Shown in pieces: positions 37,601 through 48,802 of a DNA stretch of 64,000 nucleotides. Origin of the DNA: Maea johnstoni (Eukaryota; Annelida; Polychaeta; Spionida; Magelonidae); the NCBI GenBank assembly GCA_963942565.1, contig OZ012698.1, positions 32,913,531 to 32,977,530 on the forward strand, given 5' to 3'. The notes beneath the pieces are model-generated. The model had not been told where the DNA came from. It did not search any database and worked only from the letters and a program-made list of their open reading frames with translations. Within the stretch, counting starts at the first letter, position 1, and every line of letters starts with the position of its first letter. The translations under genes and the position numbers were made by a program.

Positions 37601-37841
37601 CATTTGCCTGTAACTGCTTGCTGTCCCTCACCACTGATGTCCTACCCTGATAGCTGAGTGATCTAAGGCATTTGCCTGTAACTGCTTGCTGGCCCTTACC
37701 ACTGATGTCCTACCCTGATAGCTGAGTGGTCTAAGGTATTCCCTGTAACTGCATGCTGTCCCTCACCACTGATGTCCTACCCTGATAGCTGAGTGGTCTA
37801 AGGCATTTGCCTGTAACTGCTTGCTGTCCCTCACTACTGAT
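28699..37841 (+). repeat. 67-bp satellite array 2, about 136 copies, SINE-head derived
   Basis: About 9.14 kb of head-to-tail 67-bp units: ACCCCAATAGCTGAGTGATC, TAAGGCATTGCCTGTAAC, TGCTTGCTGTCCCTCACC, ACTGATGTCCT. The first unit starts GGCCTGCCCTCATAGCTGAG, the array 1/SINE head start. Each unit keeps a tRNA-Leu-like A box (TAGCTGAGTGGTCTAAGG). Variant positions (CCCAAT/CCCGAT/CCTGAT, GATC/GGTC, CCCTCACC/CCCTTACC/CAGCTCACC/GTCTCACC) mark higher-order blocks: a 201-bp trimer repeated about 31510-32040, a 469-bp heptamer (33272 and 33741), and blocks reappearing about 4 kb apart. The insert-bearing TGTCCTAGCTACCC units lie near 30717 and 34813. No B box lies inside. Confidence 0.95.
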
Positions 37842-38013
37842 GCTGTAACACAGGATTAGAACACTGCATTACAACTGCAACTGCTATGAAACATGCTGTT
37901 TAAAAATTTAAAAATACCTTACTACCTACCCTATTTTTCTGGACCATTACAGGAAACAAAATATTTTTCAGGCCTTAGCTAGTATTTATTGGACCACCTG
38001 GCCAGCTAGCTTC

Positions 38014-38049
<36 letters not shown>

Positions 38050-38061
38050 GGGAGAAAGGGT
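37842..38061. other. Right flank of array 2 with (CT)n
   Basis: CACAGGATTAGAACAC at 37849-37864 is a poor match to a B box and might be the decayed SINE continuation. A (CT)n run lies at about 38018-38047. Confidence 0.4.
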
Positions 38062-38275
38062 TTAACCCTTTCAATGCTGAGACTACTTTTGTCTAAGGCA
38101 CAAGAACTCAAAAATCTTTGGAAATCATCTAAACCCTATCATCTTGGTATTCATTGGAGAGCTCTCACCGAGTACTTTAAGATGAGTACCCATTTGCCAG
38201 GGTTTCGGGCATTTTTCAACTTTTTTCACATTATTTTGTATTGATCAAATTAGCCACCAGCGGCATAAGGGTTAA
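38062..38275. mobile_element. piggyBac-like MITE, family B, complete
   Basis: TTAACCCTTTCAATGCTGAG at the left and CACCAGCGGCATAAGGGTTAA at the right, with TTAA at both ends. The interior carries GGTATTCATTGGAGAGCTCT, TTAAGATGAGTACCCAT and GCCAGGGTTTCGGGCATTTT. Partial or inverted relatives occur at 16892, 26032, 27345, 43521, 43862, 45771, 52916 and 58030. It is 214 bp with no frame. Confidence 0.75.
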
Positions 38276-38446
38276 CTAATCCTGATCCTTCCTGCTAGAG
38301 AGGGATTAACTGAGCCACTGTTTACTCTCATCTGCTGCCGCCGCCGCCAGCACAGCTGACCTCTGGTTGCCAAGGGTGATGACCTCTTGCAATATTGTGT
38401 ACACCAATGAAGCGGCTGCCTGCATTGCCTGAAGAGTGGTTGATAT

Positions 38447-38667
38447 TTAACCCATTTATCCTCACAGCGGCCGAAACTAGCCTGACAATTTTAATGAAAT
38501 CTTTTAGGCTTAAGCATAACTGACAAAATATTTGATGGAGAAATGTTGATTGGAACATTACTTACAACTCTCCTACAAATATTCTGTAAAATCATTCTAA
38601 ATTCAAAAGTTATCGTCAAAAGTATCTTCGATCCAGATGGAGGAACCCTTCAGTATTAATGGGTTAA
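38447..38667. mobile_element. piggyBac-like MITE, family A
   Basis: TTAACCCATTTATCCTC at the left, AGTATTAATGGGTTAA at the right, TTAA on both sides, 221 bp. The interior (AATATTTGATGGAGAAATGT, TTATCGTCAAAAGTATCTTC) reads as the reverse of other family A copies. Confidence 0.75.
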
Positions 38668-38884
38668 ATCAATTGTCTTTCCCTTTTGGAATACACCCAT
38701 GTGTGGTCAGGCTTATACTGCGCCTTTGTGGTGCATCCTTGCTATAAGTACATTGCAGCGGTGTATTAGCTAATTATGATTATATTACAAGTCTGGGGGA
38801 GAGATAGAGCTTTAGTACTGTATGTGTGTGGTAAGAGCAGTATATGTTATGTGCTGTTCTGTTATATTGCTCTACTATAGTCTG

Positions 38885-39035
38885 CCTCTTTCTCTCACCA
38901 CTGCGTGGGTGTAAACTACTCAGGGCAAGTGTAAGAGGTGCCAGTGACACTGGGTTAGGTGGTCGGTGGGGGTATCATTTTAATGACTTATTGTGTCAAA
39001 AAGGGCAATTAACACTTCAGCCATGCCTTAGAAGA
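38885..39035 (+). mobile_element. SINE 3' half (B box and body)
   Basis: TTTCTCTCACCACTGCGTGGG, GTGTAAACTACTCAGGGCAA, AAGAGGTGCCAGTGACACTG and GGTTAGGTGGTCGGTGG align with the B-box-to-body part of the SINE at 19886-20085. No head unit precedes it. It lies about 1 kb beyond array 2, separated by two MITEs, so it could be the displaced tail of that array. Confidence 0.6.
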
Positions 39036-39296
39036 TGATTTGTCAGGAAAAGATATGGTTATTATCTACTAAAAGGTCATAAATGTCATAAAAAGGTCAT
39101 AAAAAGTTTTTCTTATAAACTTTTTCGGGAAACTGCCTTTCCAAAAGAAAGGTTTGACTGGTTCTGGCCACTCTTTAACCATTGCAGATCCAAGCCCTAT
39201 GCCAAAAGCCTATATCTACTAGCATATAAAAGTATAGGCCTGCTGTGAGGTATAGCTGTACTGTATGTGTATGGTATGAGCATACTGCATGCATAA

Positions 39297-39310
39297 TGAT
39301 AATAATAATG

Positions 39311-39357
<47 letters not shown>

Positions 39358-39376
39358 AACAATGATAATGATAATA
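39297..39376. repeat. (AAT)/(AATG) microsatellite
   Basis: ATAATAATAATGATAAT-type repeats. Confidence 0.9.
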
Positions 39377-39599
39377 ATCTTAAATTAAAGAGGCTAACTC
39401 AGTCCAATGGTAAGGATCTTCCCTGAGGCCCTCTGGCATGTTTACAAGTAGCCCGAGGGCCCCAGGGTTGCAATGTAGTACAGTACATTGCTTTTAGGTA
39501 TGGAGAGTTAAAGGAAGGTATAGAGAAGCATGTGTATTGCTGCAGTGCAATATTGCTGTACGTTGCCTGAGCCAGTTCCCAGCCAAGGCCTGCCTTCCC

Positions 39600-40330
39600 T
39601 GCCTGCATGGCGCCTCCGCAGATACATGCTGCATAATTTACACTACATCTGCAGTCCGCCTGCCCGCCCGCCGCATAAATTTGACCGTGCCCTTATGTAA
39701 AAGGTAGACATGTTTACGCCATAACGCGAGGGTGAAGGTTTACGACCAAGGAGAACCAAGAGGAGAGCTTACGCTCCTGAACTGAGAGAGAGGCTGCTGA
39801 AAAATATGTCAACTGTCACATCACAGACACACACATCCAAAACAGCACAGTATCGGTACCTGCTGAAATTCACAAGCAGAATCTAATTGGCGCAATTGAC
39901 ACAGAAATCTGCTCCAAAGGAATTCTGGGAAGATTTTATTGGATTGGTGATCGGCATATTTGATGTGCTAAGCTGTTATTTGCGGCGTGGCATGTACACA
40001 GGAAACAGGTAGTGGGTTGTACCGCTAATCTGTTGTCGTGTTTGATGACGTTGATCGTAGAGCTAGCACGACAGACTGGCACCGGCACCGTTAGCTGGTG
40101 GTGCGTGGGGTAAGAATGCTGAAATAAACATCCAGTGATACTGCAGACTGTCAGCGTGCAGTACGGAGACTCTGCACTCACAAGCACAGGACAATATTGA
40201 GCCATATGTCTTGAGATTGACGCTCTTCTCCTGTATTTCTCCTCGTCAGCTGATCTGATCCCCACCGCTCAAATCACATCAATTTACAGCTTGGAGGGTC
40301 TACACAGCGGGTGGAGTAATTGGTCGTGAA
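39600..40330. other. Relatively CpG-rich non-repetitive segment
   Basis: Higher GC and CpG than its surroundings (CCGCCTGCCCGCCCGCCG at about 39656, GACTGGCACCGGCACCG at about 40074). It could be a promoter or untranslated first exon for the plus-strand gene with coding start at 48520. Nothing proves that. Confidence 0.25.
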
Positions 40331-40417
40331 ATCTACAGTGTGGAGTTATAGATCACCACCATCATCATCATCATCATCATAGAGTGTGTGGATTAAGAAG
40401 CAATCATATCATTCTTC

Positions 40418-41010
40418 TTGAATTCTTAGGATTCAGGAAGTAAACAACTACGGCACCCTATTCCTCATAAAACCTACAAGGATTGGTCATGAAATCTTAG
40501 GATTTGGGAAAGTATAGACAACAACAACTACTGTTCATGAAATCTCAGAATTCAGGGAAGTAAACAATGCCTAAGAATTCCCAAATTTAAGGATTATCAT
40601 AAAATCTCAGGATTCAGGAAAGTAAACACCAATGACACCCTATTCCTCACCGATCTTTAGGATCGTTCATGAAATCTCAGGATTCAGGAAAGTAAACAGT
40701 GCCTAGGATTTCACAAATTTAAGGATTTATCATGAAATTATACGATTATGGAAAGTTAACAAAAACACCGTATTCCTAAACCAATATAAGGACTGTTCAA
40801 GAAGTTCACAGGAAATCTTTGTGAATTCAAGGAATTCAAAAATAGAGAGATCATCATGAATTGAATAAGTTAATTCAGTGATTCGAAGATAAGGAAATCT
40901 TGAGGAACTCAAAGATAGAAAAATCTTTATGATCGCAGAGAATCTTTATGATTTCAAGGAATTCAAAGATGAGAATTGTTTTGATTTCTAGGAATGCAAA
41001 GAAAAGGAAA
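40418..41010. repeat. Degenerate 60-110-bp tandem repeat
   Basis: CATGAAATCTCAGGATTCAG and GGAAAGTAAACA recur about eight times, alternating with CACCCTATTCCTCA and CCCAAATTTAAGGATT. The copies decay to the right. Confidence 0.8.
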
Positions 41011-41299
41011 TCTTCATGAATTCAATACAACTATCTGAAGACCCGTTGAATTGGTGGTCCTCTCTTACAGAAACGTGGTGGTTTTAGAAATGATAAGTCA
41101 GAGCCTCCACATTTCTTAAACAATGAGAAGTGGAGGAAGATGGAAACTAAAACAAATACCTTTCCTTTGAGAGAACCCCTATAACAGTAGCTGATACATA
41201 TTATTAGGTGATTAGAAACGTTTTTTGCATGTACACTCATCTGTTATTCACCAGACCATTCAAACTTTATTAATCTTAGGCATTTTTTTCTTTCATTTG

Positions 41300-41430
41300 C
41301 TTGAGAATTCATTCATTGATTTTATCATTTATTTATTGATTGATTGATTGAATGATTGATTGGATAATTCATTGTTGATTGTTTGATTTATTGGGTGATT
41401 GTTTGGTTGGGTAATTAATTGATTGATTCA
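41300..41430. repeat. (ATTG)n/(ATTC)n low-complexity stretch
   Basis: ATTGATTGATTG and ATTCATTCATTG repeats. Confidence 0.8.
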
Positions 41431-42001
41431 TTCATTCACATGGTGAATATGTTGTTTGTAAACATACATAGAGAATAGGGCAGTAGATATGTGGTAACTT
41501 GATATCATTTTGCTGTAATTCTTTCATTTATGCATTCATTTTCCTTTTTTTATTTAAACATTGAGAATGAACTTGAATAGTGTATTAACAGTGTATTTGA
41601 AGTTTAAGTATGTCTAATAGGAAACGGTTGAAGGAAGGAAAAAATAATGTGATCCCCCAGAAACAGCCAGTGTATCAATTTAGTAAACCTACAATTGTAC
41701 AAAAATACTACAATAGACTTGAGTTGTGAAAATTTGCAATCATTTATTCCTTCTGAATTAAAAAACAACAACTGGTAATGGAGAAAAACAAATCAACATA
41801 GCTAGGGTTTGCCCTTTTATGCTCATAGAGGCCAAAACAAGTTCTTCTATGTTGATGAGATCATTCCAAGAGCATCCTTTTGAAAAGTAGTCGATAGAGA
41901 ATATCAAACAGACCTCAATCAACAATTTCTCTTCAAATGTTTCCCCAAAGTAAACTTTATTCCCAAGTATATTTTATAGTACCATAACATTCAGATAACA
42001 T

Positions 42002-43500
42002 TTAACCCATTAATGCTCGCAGCAGCCAATTTAAGCAGCCTTAAACTCTATAGGCGCCTGCAATAAATGTAAAGGCTATACTTGGTGGCCATCTGGGCCA
42101 GAGAAAAATTCCAGGGGGCCAGAGAAATTTTAATCTTTGTTGCCAAATCCCCTGAAACAACTTTTTTGCTGAACTGGATTTGGCCAAAATCCATAATTTA
42201 GAAATGATGGCCAGGGTGTTTTAGACAATTCAGCAAGACTTGAGGGTTAAACTTCTAATGGAATAAAAGAGCAGGCTGAAGGCATCCAATTGAGATGTAA
42301 CCTTATTCTATCTAGGCACCTGCAATGAATACAAAGGCTATTTATTTTTAAATTCAAGGGTGCCAGAGGAAATCTTTGTAGCAAAGTACCCTGAAAACAG
42401 CTCTATTGCTGAACCAGATTTAGCCCAATTCTGCTAGACTAAAGGGTTAAACTTCTAATGGAATAAATGAGCAAGCTATAGGCATCCAATTGTGATGTAA
42501 TCTTATTCCATCTAGGCGCCTGCAATAAATATAAAGGATATACTTCTGGCCACCCGGGCCAGAGAAAAAATCCAGGGGGAAAGAGAAAATGTTCATATCA
42601 AAATTCCTTGAAACAGCGTTATTGCTGAACTGAATTATGCCAAAAATAAATTCAGAAATGGTGGACAGGATGTTTTTGACAATTTAGCCAAATATAGGGG
42701 TTAAACTTGTAATGGAATAAAGGAGCAGGCTATAGGCATCCAACTGTGATGTAATCCTATAATTCTATAGGGGCCTGCAATAAATGTAAAGGCTATACTT
42801 GGTGGCCACCTGGGCCAGAGAATAATACAAGGGGGCCAGAGAAGACCTTTGTAGTAAAATCCCATGAAACAGCCTGAGTGCTGAACTGAGTTTGGATAAA
42901 AATCAATTTAGAAATAGTGGCCAAGATGTTTAAGATAATTCAACAAGATGTAAGGGTTAATCTTCTAATGGAATACAACAGCAAGCTATAGGCATCCAAT
43001 GTGATGTAATCTTATTCCATTTGTTCCTGTTACTTACCTGCTGAGTAAAATCTTAGCACTTTATAAAGTGCTTCTGACCAGATTAGGCCAAAAATCATTT
43101 AGAGAAATGGCAGCCAGGATGTTTAAGACAATTCAGGAAGACACAATTTAGGGTTTAGCTTCTAATGGAATAAAAGAGCAGGCTGTTGGAATCCAATTGT
43201 GATGTAATCTTATTCTATCTAGGCACCTGCAATAAATATAAAGGCTATATTTGGTGGCCACTAAATGGGCCAGAGAAATATCCAAATGGGCCAGGGAATA
43301 TCCTTGGAGCAAACTCCATTTTTGCTAAACGCAGCCGCTAACCAGATTTGGCCAAAATTCATTTTAAAAATGGTGGCCAGGTTTCTTTAGACAATTCAGC
43401 AAGACACAAGGGTTAAACTTGTAATGGAATAAAACAGCCAGCTGCTGCCATCCGATGTGATATAATCTCATTCCACTGGCGCCTGCTACTGCTGCAGGAG
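42002..43500. repeat. 200-260-bp tandem repeat, six copies
   Basis: GGTTAAACTTCTAATGGAAT starts occur near 42246, 42446, 42699, 42955, 43152 and 43411. Units carry GGCATCCAATTGTGATGTAA, TCTAGGCGCCTGCAATAAAT, TGGCCACCTGGGCCAGAGAA and GAAACAGC. The block starts with TTTAACCCATTAATGCTCGC, a family A MITE end, so the repeat may have grown next to or from one. Confidence 0.85.
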
Positions 43501-43520
43501 GATGCTATTGTCTGTTGTTA

Positions 43521-43725
43521 TTATCCCTTATGCTGCTGGTGGCTAATCTGGTAACCATAAAATGATGCAGAAAAACTGAAAAATGACTGAAACTTGGGTA
43601 CTCATCTAAGAGTACTCCACAAGAGCTATCCTATGAATACCAACATGACAGGGATTAGATAATTTTCAAAAATCTTTACATACTCGTGCTTTGGATGGAA
43701 GTAGATTCAGCATCACAAGGGTTAA
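43521..43725. mobile_element. piggyBac-like MITE, family B, inverted
   Basis: CCCTTATGCTGCTGGTGGC at the left to CATCACAAGGGTTAA at the right is the reverse complement of the 38062-38275 element in outline. The interior has GGGTACTCATCTAAGAGTAC. Confidence 0.7.
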
Positions 43726-43861
43726 TGTCTGCTGCTATTGTCTCTGTCTATTGTCTCTGCTGATTTCATTATGTTGAAAGCCTGTATCATAGCAAAGTCA
43801 TATGTACATAACTACCAGACAGGGGCGGATCTGGCATTTCTGTGTATACACTGGGATTGAC

Positions 43862-44073
43862 TGTATCCCTTCCAATGCTGAGGTACTTTCTTCCAAAGCA
43901 CAAGGATGCGAAGATTTTTGAAACCATCTAAACCTAGTCATGTTGATAATCATCGGAATGCTCTCGCTGATTACTCTCAGATTTACCCACATTCCAGAGT
44001 TTCAGTCATTTATAAATGTTTTCTTTCATTTATTTGTATTGATAAAATTAGCCACCAGCAGCATAAGAGTTAA
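43862..44073. mobile_element. piggyBac-like MITE, family B
   Basis: CCCTTCCAATGCTGAGGTAC, AAAGCACAAGGATGCGAAGA, then GCCACCAGCAGCATAAGAGT and TTAA. It lies 136 bp from an inverted family B copy (43521-43725), giving a large inverted pair. Confidence 0.7.
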
Positions 44074-44487
44074 TTTTAACAGACAGAAACTGATTTGGCC
44101 TCTAGGATTTAAAATTAAGAAGCAACTTAATCCTTGTGTATACAATTCTATATTTTTAAAAATATGTGCTCGGATATGCATTTTACGGCACTATAGGGTA
44201 AAATATGGGGAGATAAAAATTGAAAAAGAAAAAAAATCATTCTCAAAGTTACCAGCAGCAAAAAGTTAGATAGTTGCCCTAGAGCCTGAGGGTACCATAG
44301 ATATTTTCTGGTGGCCCACAATTGAAATAAAGTAGCCCAAGTTGCTACTTTATTATCAGTGCACTCATTTGTTAACAAGAAATGTGGTGCAGATATTGCC
44401 TTCCAATATTTGGATCCTCATTAATGGGGAGGCCTGGTCGCTATATAAATGTGTAGCATTAAGGAGGGCTGGCTGTCTATTATAATG

Positions 44488-44625
44488 GTGCTTCTGCGAC
44501 TGAAAGACCCCTTGGAACTATTCATGAAGAGAAGGGAATTTCTTCCTGGTTCCGGATTTTTATCTTGTCGCGATATGACCTTAGAAGCTGTTGAAAGTGA
44601 TGTACAAACCAATTCCCTTCTCCCA
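44488..44625 (+). repeat. Dispersed repeat, copy 2
   Basis: Counterpart of 268-400: GCGACTGAAAGACCCCTTGG, AGGGAATTTCTTCCTGGTTC, GTCGCGATATGACC and GCTGTTGAAAGTGATGTA. Confidence 0.5.
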
Positions 44626-45136
44626 ATATCTGAAATCGTTCTTGACCAAGAATGACTTCAGGGATGAATATGTCAAAATCATTACTTTCAACTATTCATA
44701 AATGATTAAGAAGTAACAGTATGAAAGTTATAATTATGAGAATTCATTTGAAAGTTAATTACTATACAGGCTTCAGTAATTACGTTTGGGATATTGGGTC
44801 CTGGACTATGCCATTATGCCAATATGGTGGATGTGCCTCTGCTTTAGGGAGTCATGGGTAAATCTATGTTCTCATGCAATGGGACCTTGCTTATTCTCAG
44901 GGGGAGGTTGTCACTATTTGCCATACAATTTGTCAAGTGCTGACATAATAAGAATGTCAGTGAAGGGGTCTCATTTTGGAGGGTTGCAGGGGTTTTATTT
45001 TCATCCAAATCAGACAATAAAGGGTATTTCAACCTCAATATTGTAATTCATATTCATACACTTACAGTAGAGACTGGGATCATACAATGCTTAAAAGAAT
45101 AGGGAATCCCTATGTATATCATACTCGTCATTCACA

Positions 45137-45236
45137 TGGATGAGGAAGATTATGAGGATGATGATGATGATAATGATGATGAGGATAATGATGATGATGA
45201 TGAGGATAATGATGAGGATGATGATGATGATGATGA
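45137..45236. repeat. (GAT)n microsatellite
   Basis: GAGGATGATGATGAT-type repeats. Confidence 0.9.
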
Positions 45237-45770
45237 TCTTTCAAACTAAAATATTGAAAGAAATTTCTGGCAATATTCAAAATATTTATTTTATGTTATT
45301 CCTTTTCTAAGGTAAAATGGCAACACTAGTCAATGTCTGGAAGCGGTATCTTTGATCATCTTAACTACACCAGTTTTATTTGATGATCTCTAAAGACTAA
45401 ATAACCATCACCAAAGAACCAGGGGATTATGCTGCCATGGTAACAACTCTAAAAAAGAAAAAAAGGAATGAAGAATAATGTTGCTATGGAGACAGCAAGC
45501 ACATGCAGTTGCCATAGAAACATACCAACATATCTTGCCCTCAGATGATGATGAATTCCCCATTTGTGGGGATGAGCTGCTTAGAACAGCAGGTCGTTAT
45601 CAGTGATATGGGTCTTAACGTCCCCAGCAGGTAGCTCAGCAGCTGAGCCCTGTGATAAACTGTGTCTGTGTGTCTGTTGTGGTGGTGGGGGGGGGGGCAT
45701 CATAACCTTAAAACCTAACCAATTATCATTGATTTCTAAAACTGAAATGCATAACATGCACATTTTCAGA

Positions 45771-45945
45771 TCCTGAGGTGTTTAAGATTTTTGAAAAACA
45801 TTTAAAGCCTTTCAAATTCATTGAATAGCTCTTCCTGAGTACTTTCAGATGAATACTCATGTGCCAGGATTTCAGTCATTTTTCAGTTTTTGCATCATCG
45901 TTTGTGTAAGTCAATTTAGCCACCACCAGCACAAGGGATAACCAT
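45771..45945. mobile_element. Family B MITE fragment
   Basis: CCTGAGGTGTTTAAGATTTT, GAGTACTTTCAGATGAATAC, GCCACCACCAGCACAAGGG follow the family B order. The left end is missing. Confidence 0.6.
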
Positions 45946-46944
45946 GCAATTATCATTGCTTTCTGAAAACCCAAATGCTTCACATTCAAATTTCCGGGGG
46001 TGTTTTATCTAGTCATAAAAATATCAGGGTTATGGTGGTTTAAGCCTTTAATATTATTAGACAGGGGTGACTCTGCATGGCAAAGTGGTTACATAGTGCT
46101 GTTTCTGGTTATAGAGAGGGAGGCCCAGGGGTGCATAACCCCATAACCAAAAGATAAGTACTCCTACAAAGTGAGAAGTGGCATCTACGTGGGGGGTATC
46201 CTGCCATTACCAAATTGATACTCTGCCTGATGTATACTGGTTAATGGGGGTGGGGGAGGGCTCTCATGGCTGACTGAGTACTATATTAATTACTATATAG
46301 TACTCTATTATATTACTATACTATAAGCACTATACTATATATAGTTACTCTTACACATTATTGGTGGGGTCCCTTATACTGGTTGTTTCATATTTTCAAA
46401 CAACAATATACCTCGAGGCCTTTGTATGTTTGTGTATGTGAGTGTGTGTGACACTGGTGTGGAATATGTGCGTTTACATGAATTATGCATTGTTGAATGT
46501 GGTGCAATTAATGTTTTATTTAATTTTTTTGTGACAATTTGTTTTCATTTAATACATGGTTTAATTGCTTTGGTTGGAAAATATTGCCTCTCACTTATAA
46601 CTTTAAATGCCTTTCAGTTTCTTGTACAAATTTGACAGAGTAGTAAGGAAGTCCTAAAACTGGCAAATGATAATTTAACATTGTATTATTTTTACAAAAA
46701 ATCAAGGTACTCAAAAGAGCAGTATTTTCCTTTAATTTTTTATAATCTGTCTTGCTCGCCATAGGTTTTTGCCCAATCCTCTTCCTTTATGATGTTAAGT
46801 GCCCTTCAAAACTAACCAAATGGCAAAAATGGAGCTTGGGATATTAAGGAACATCCCAGAATCTCCTAGGTTTTCAAATAGTCCTATTTGGTTAGCTTTA
46901 AATGACACTTTCAATGCTGGTGGCTAGACCCTTGAGGCCTTTTT

Positions 46945-47013
46945 TTAACCCATTCACATCTGGAGCACACATATTTCATGTACATATGTACACTCCAGAT
47001 ACAAATGGGTCAA
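46945..47013. mobile_element. 69-bp family A mini-element, nearly one palindrome
   Basis: TTAACCCATTCACATCTGGA at the left, and a right end whose complement reads TTGACCCATTTGTATCTGGA. The centre is CATGTACATATGTACA. The arms pair over about 34 bp, so almost nothing but the inverted ends remains. Confidence 0.7.
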
Positions 47014-47159
47014 ACAATATTGATGATTACAGGAGCTCTTTTCTGATTGGACGATACTTGGAGCAGAGCCAGTACCTCCTAATGGTACTCACCATTGTTA
47101 TCAAGACTTCATAAGGGACCACATCAATACCTGGCGGCCAAACCGATTAGCCTATTAAA

Positions 47160-47950
47160 TGCCAGGAACGAGAAACTGATTATCCATATAAATGTCAAGG
47201 AGATTTCTTTCTTATATTGAGGCAAAGACATCGCAGGCAGAAACATGGAAGTACTGTGCAAGACTGGTGTAGTATTGAAAATACAGAGGAAGGGATTGTC
47301 CATATTAACAGAACTGTTGAAAAAGCAGAGACTGCATTGGACTACCTGTATGTACTGCAAGAAGGATAAATAGGCTATATTGGTGATTGAGAAAAAATCA
47401 TATATTATGCAATATATTGGTAGTATTGTGCAAGGTGACGAGATTTAATTGTTTTGAAAAGAGGTGGTGGGAGAATCCCTCATATTCAAAAACTTGAATG
47501 GACTGAGACTGGAAAACCTGTTTGAACTGCAAGGAGGATAGATAGACTTTATTGGTGATTGAGATGGAACAATTATATGCAATATATCATGGTACATATA
47601 GTATTGTGGAAGGTGACTGGATTTGTATTGAAAAAAGGTGAACGAAACTGGAATACCTGTTTGAACTGTGAGATGGATAAAAAGACTATTGGTGATTGAG
47701 GTCAATTAAATTCTAGGCGGTTACATTGTAGTATTGTGAAAGACTGATTATGGATTGAAAATATAGTGTCCCTCATATCAGAAGACCTGGTAAAGCAGAC
47801 TGGAATACCTGTGAATTTTAACGAGAAAATAATCACTTTATTGATGATTAAGGTGGAGAAATTATAAACAGAAGCATGGGAGTACCATACTTAAGACTGA
47901 TTATGTATCACAAAGAGGATTACTACGGGTCTCATTATAAAAATGACATC
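47160..47950. repeat. Degenerate 150-230-bp tandem repeat, four to five copies
   Basis: TATTGGTGATTGAG, GTAGTATTGTG, GACTGGAATACCTGTTTGAA and AAGGAGGATAGATAGAC recur in order. The copies are strongly diverged. Confidence 0.7.
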
Positions 47951-48071
47951 ACTAGGAGCTGAGAGTGAAATTATTATACACAGCAAAATCATACTCATAC
48001 AATGTATATGGTTAAGATGCCTCTGATATCTTTAGATAGCATCTAGTTTTCATTGAGTTTGTTATTGCCAC

Positions 48072-48540
48072 AAATCACCAACCATGTATAATTCCATGGT
48101 TACCGGACTTGGGAAAGTCCAGAACACCTGAAGACTTTGATTTCTATTGACTTAAACAAGTTCAGCAAACCTTTCATCAGAGCATCTAGATTCAACAATT
48201 TTGCTATCCCAACAAATCACCAACAATGTATAGTTGGTCACCGGTCTCAGGTAAGTCCAGAACATCTGAAGACTTTCATTTCTAATGATCTTTATGTTCA
48301 CCAAACCATTCATCAGAGTGTCTTCGACTCAAGGATTTCGCTATCCGGACAAATCACCAACCATATGAAATTGGTTATCGGTCTCAGGAAAGTCTAGAAC
48401 ACCTGAAGACTTGGATTTTTTTGACCGACAAGCTCACCAAACCTTTCACCAAAACCTCTCATGCAAAGCATCTAGATCGATTCAACAACTTACTTTACTA
48501 TTCCAACTAATCATCCACCATGTATAGTTGGTTACCGGTG
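48072..48540 (+). repeat. 137-157-bp tandem repeat reaching into the coding exon
   Basis: AAATCACCAACCATGTATA-type starts occur at 48072, 48214, 48351 and, as TAATCATCCACCATGTATAG, at 48508. Each carries TGGTTACCGGTCTCAGG, AGTCCAGAACACCTGAAGAC and TTCATCAGAGCATCTAGATT. The fourth copy breaks off after GTTACCGGTGTCGGG, where GC-rich coding sequence starts. Confidence 0.85.
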
Positions 48541-48802
48541 TCGGGCCCGTTCGCCTGTACCCGCCCGCAGTGGTGCACCCCTGCCCAGCTCCTGCGCCCA
48601 GAGATCGAGGACGGTACGCCGGCACCCTCGCCCTCTCCAGAACCCCCGCCTGAGGAGGAGATGGACCTGAGCCCGGAGACGGAGACCGCCTACTCCGCCA
48701 AGGAGGAGCTACTTCTGGAGTACTACTCTGACAGCGAGAGCAAGAGCGAGGGAGAGTACATACTGGACGAGGAAATACAACTGCCTTTCACAGGATTCAT
48801 GG
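48520..48802 (+). CDS. First coding exon of an unidentified acidic, Pro/Ser-rich protein
   Basis: The ATG at 48520 lies in CCACCATGT, a strong Kozak context, with an in-frame TAA four codons upstream. The exon encodes 94 residues plus one base and ends at a strong donor (CATGG/GTAAGT at 48803). The protein starts MYSWLPVSGPFACTRPQWCT, then has a Pro/Ser/Glu stretch (PAPSPSPEPPPEEEMDLSPE) and an acidic stretch (EEELLL-like YSAKEELLLEYYSDSESKSE, GEYILDEEIQLPFTGFM). Composition suggests a disordered regulatory N-terminus, and SDSESKSE could be a casein kinase 2 target. Very GC-rich codons contrast with the AT-rich flanks. I do not recognise the family. No second exon was found to the window's end. 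Confidence 0.7.

Larger units (their letters stand above)
44626..47159. other. Non-coding stretch with scattered repeats
   Basis: Contains the (GAT)n run, a family B fragment and a mini-MITE listed separately, plus a TATA-rich patch near 46280-46345. No coding exon recognised. Confidence 0.35.

Noticed and set aside
28699-37841. CRISPR-like array
   Set aside because: Units are contiguous 67-mers without unique spacers, in animal DNA.
39300-39372. Promoter or replication origin in an AT-rich repeat
   Set aside because: Simple (AAT)n sequence. Nothing supports a function.
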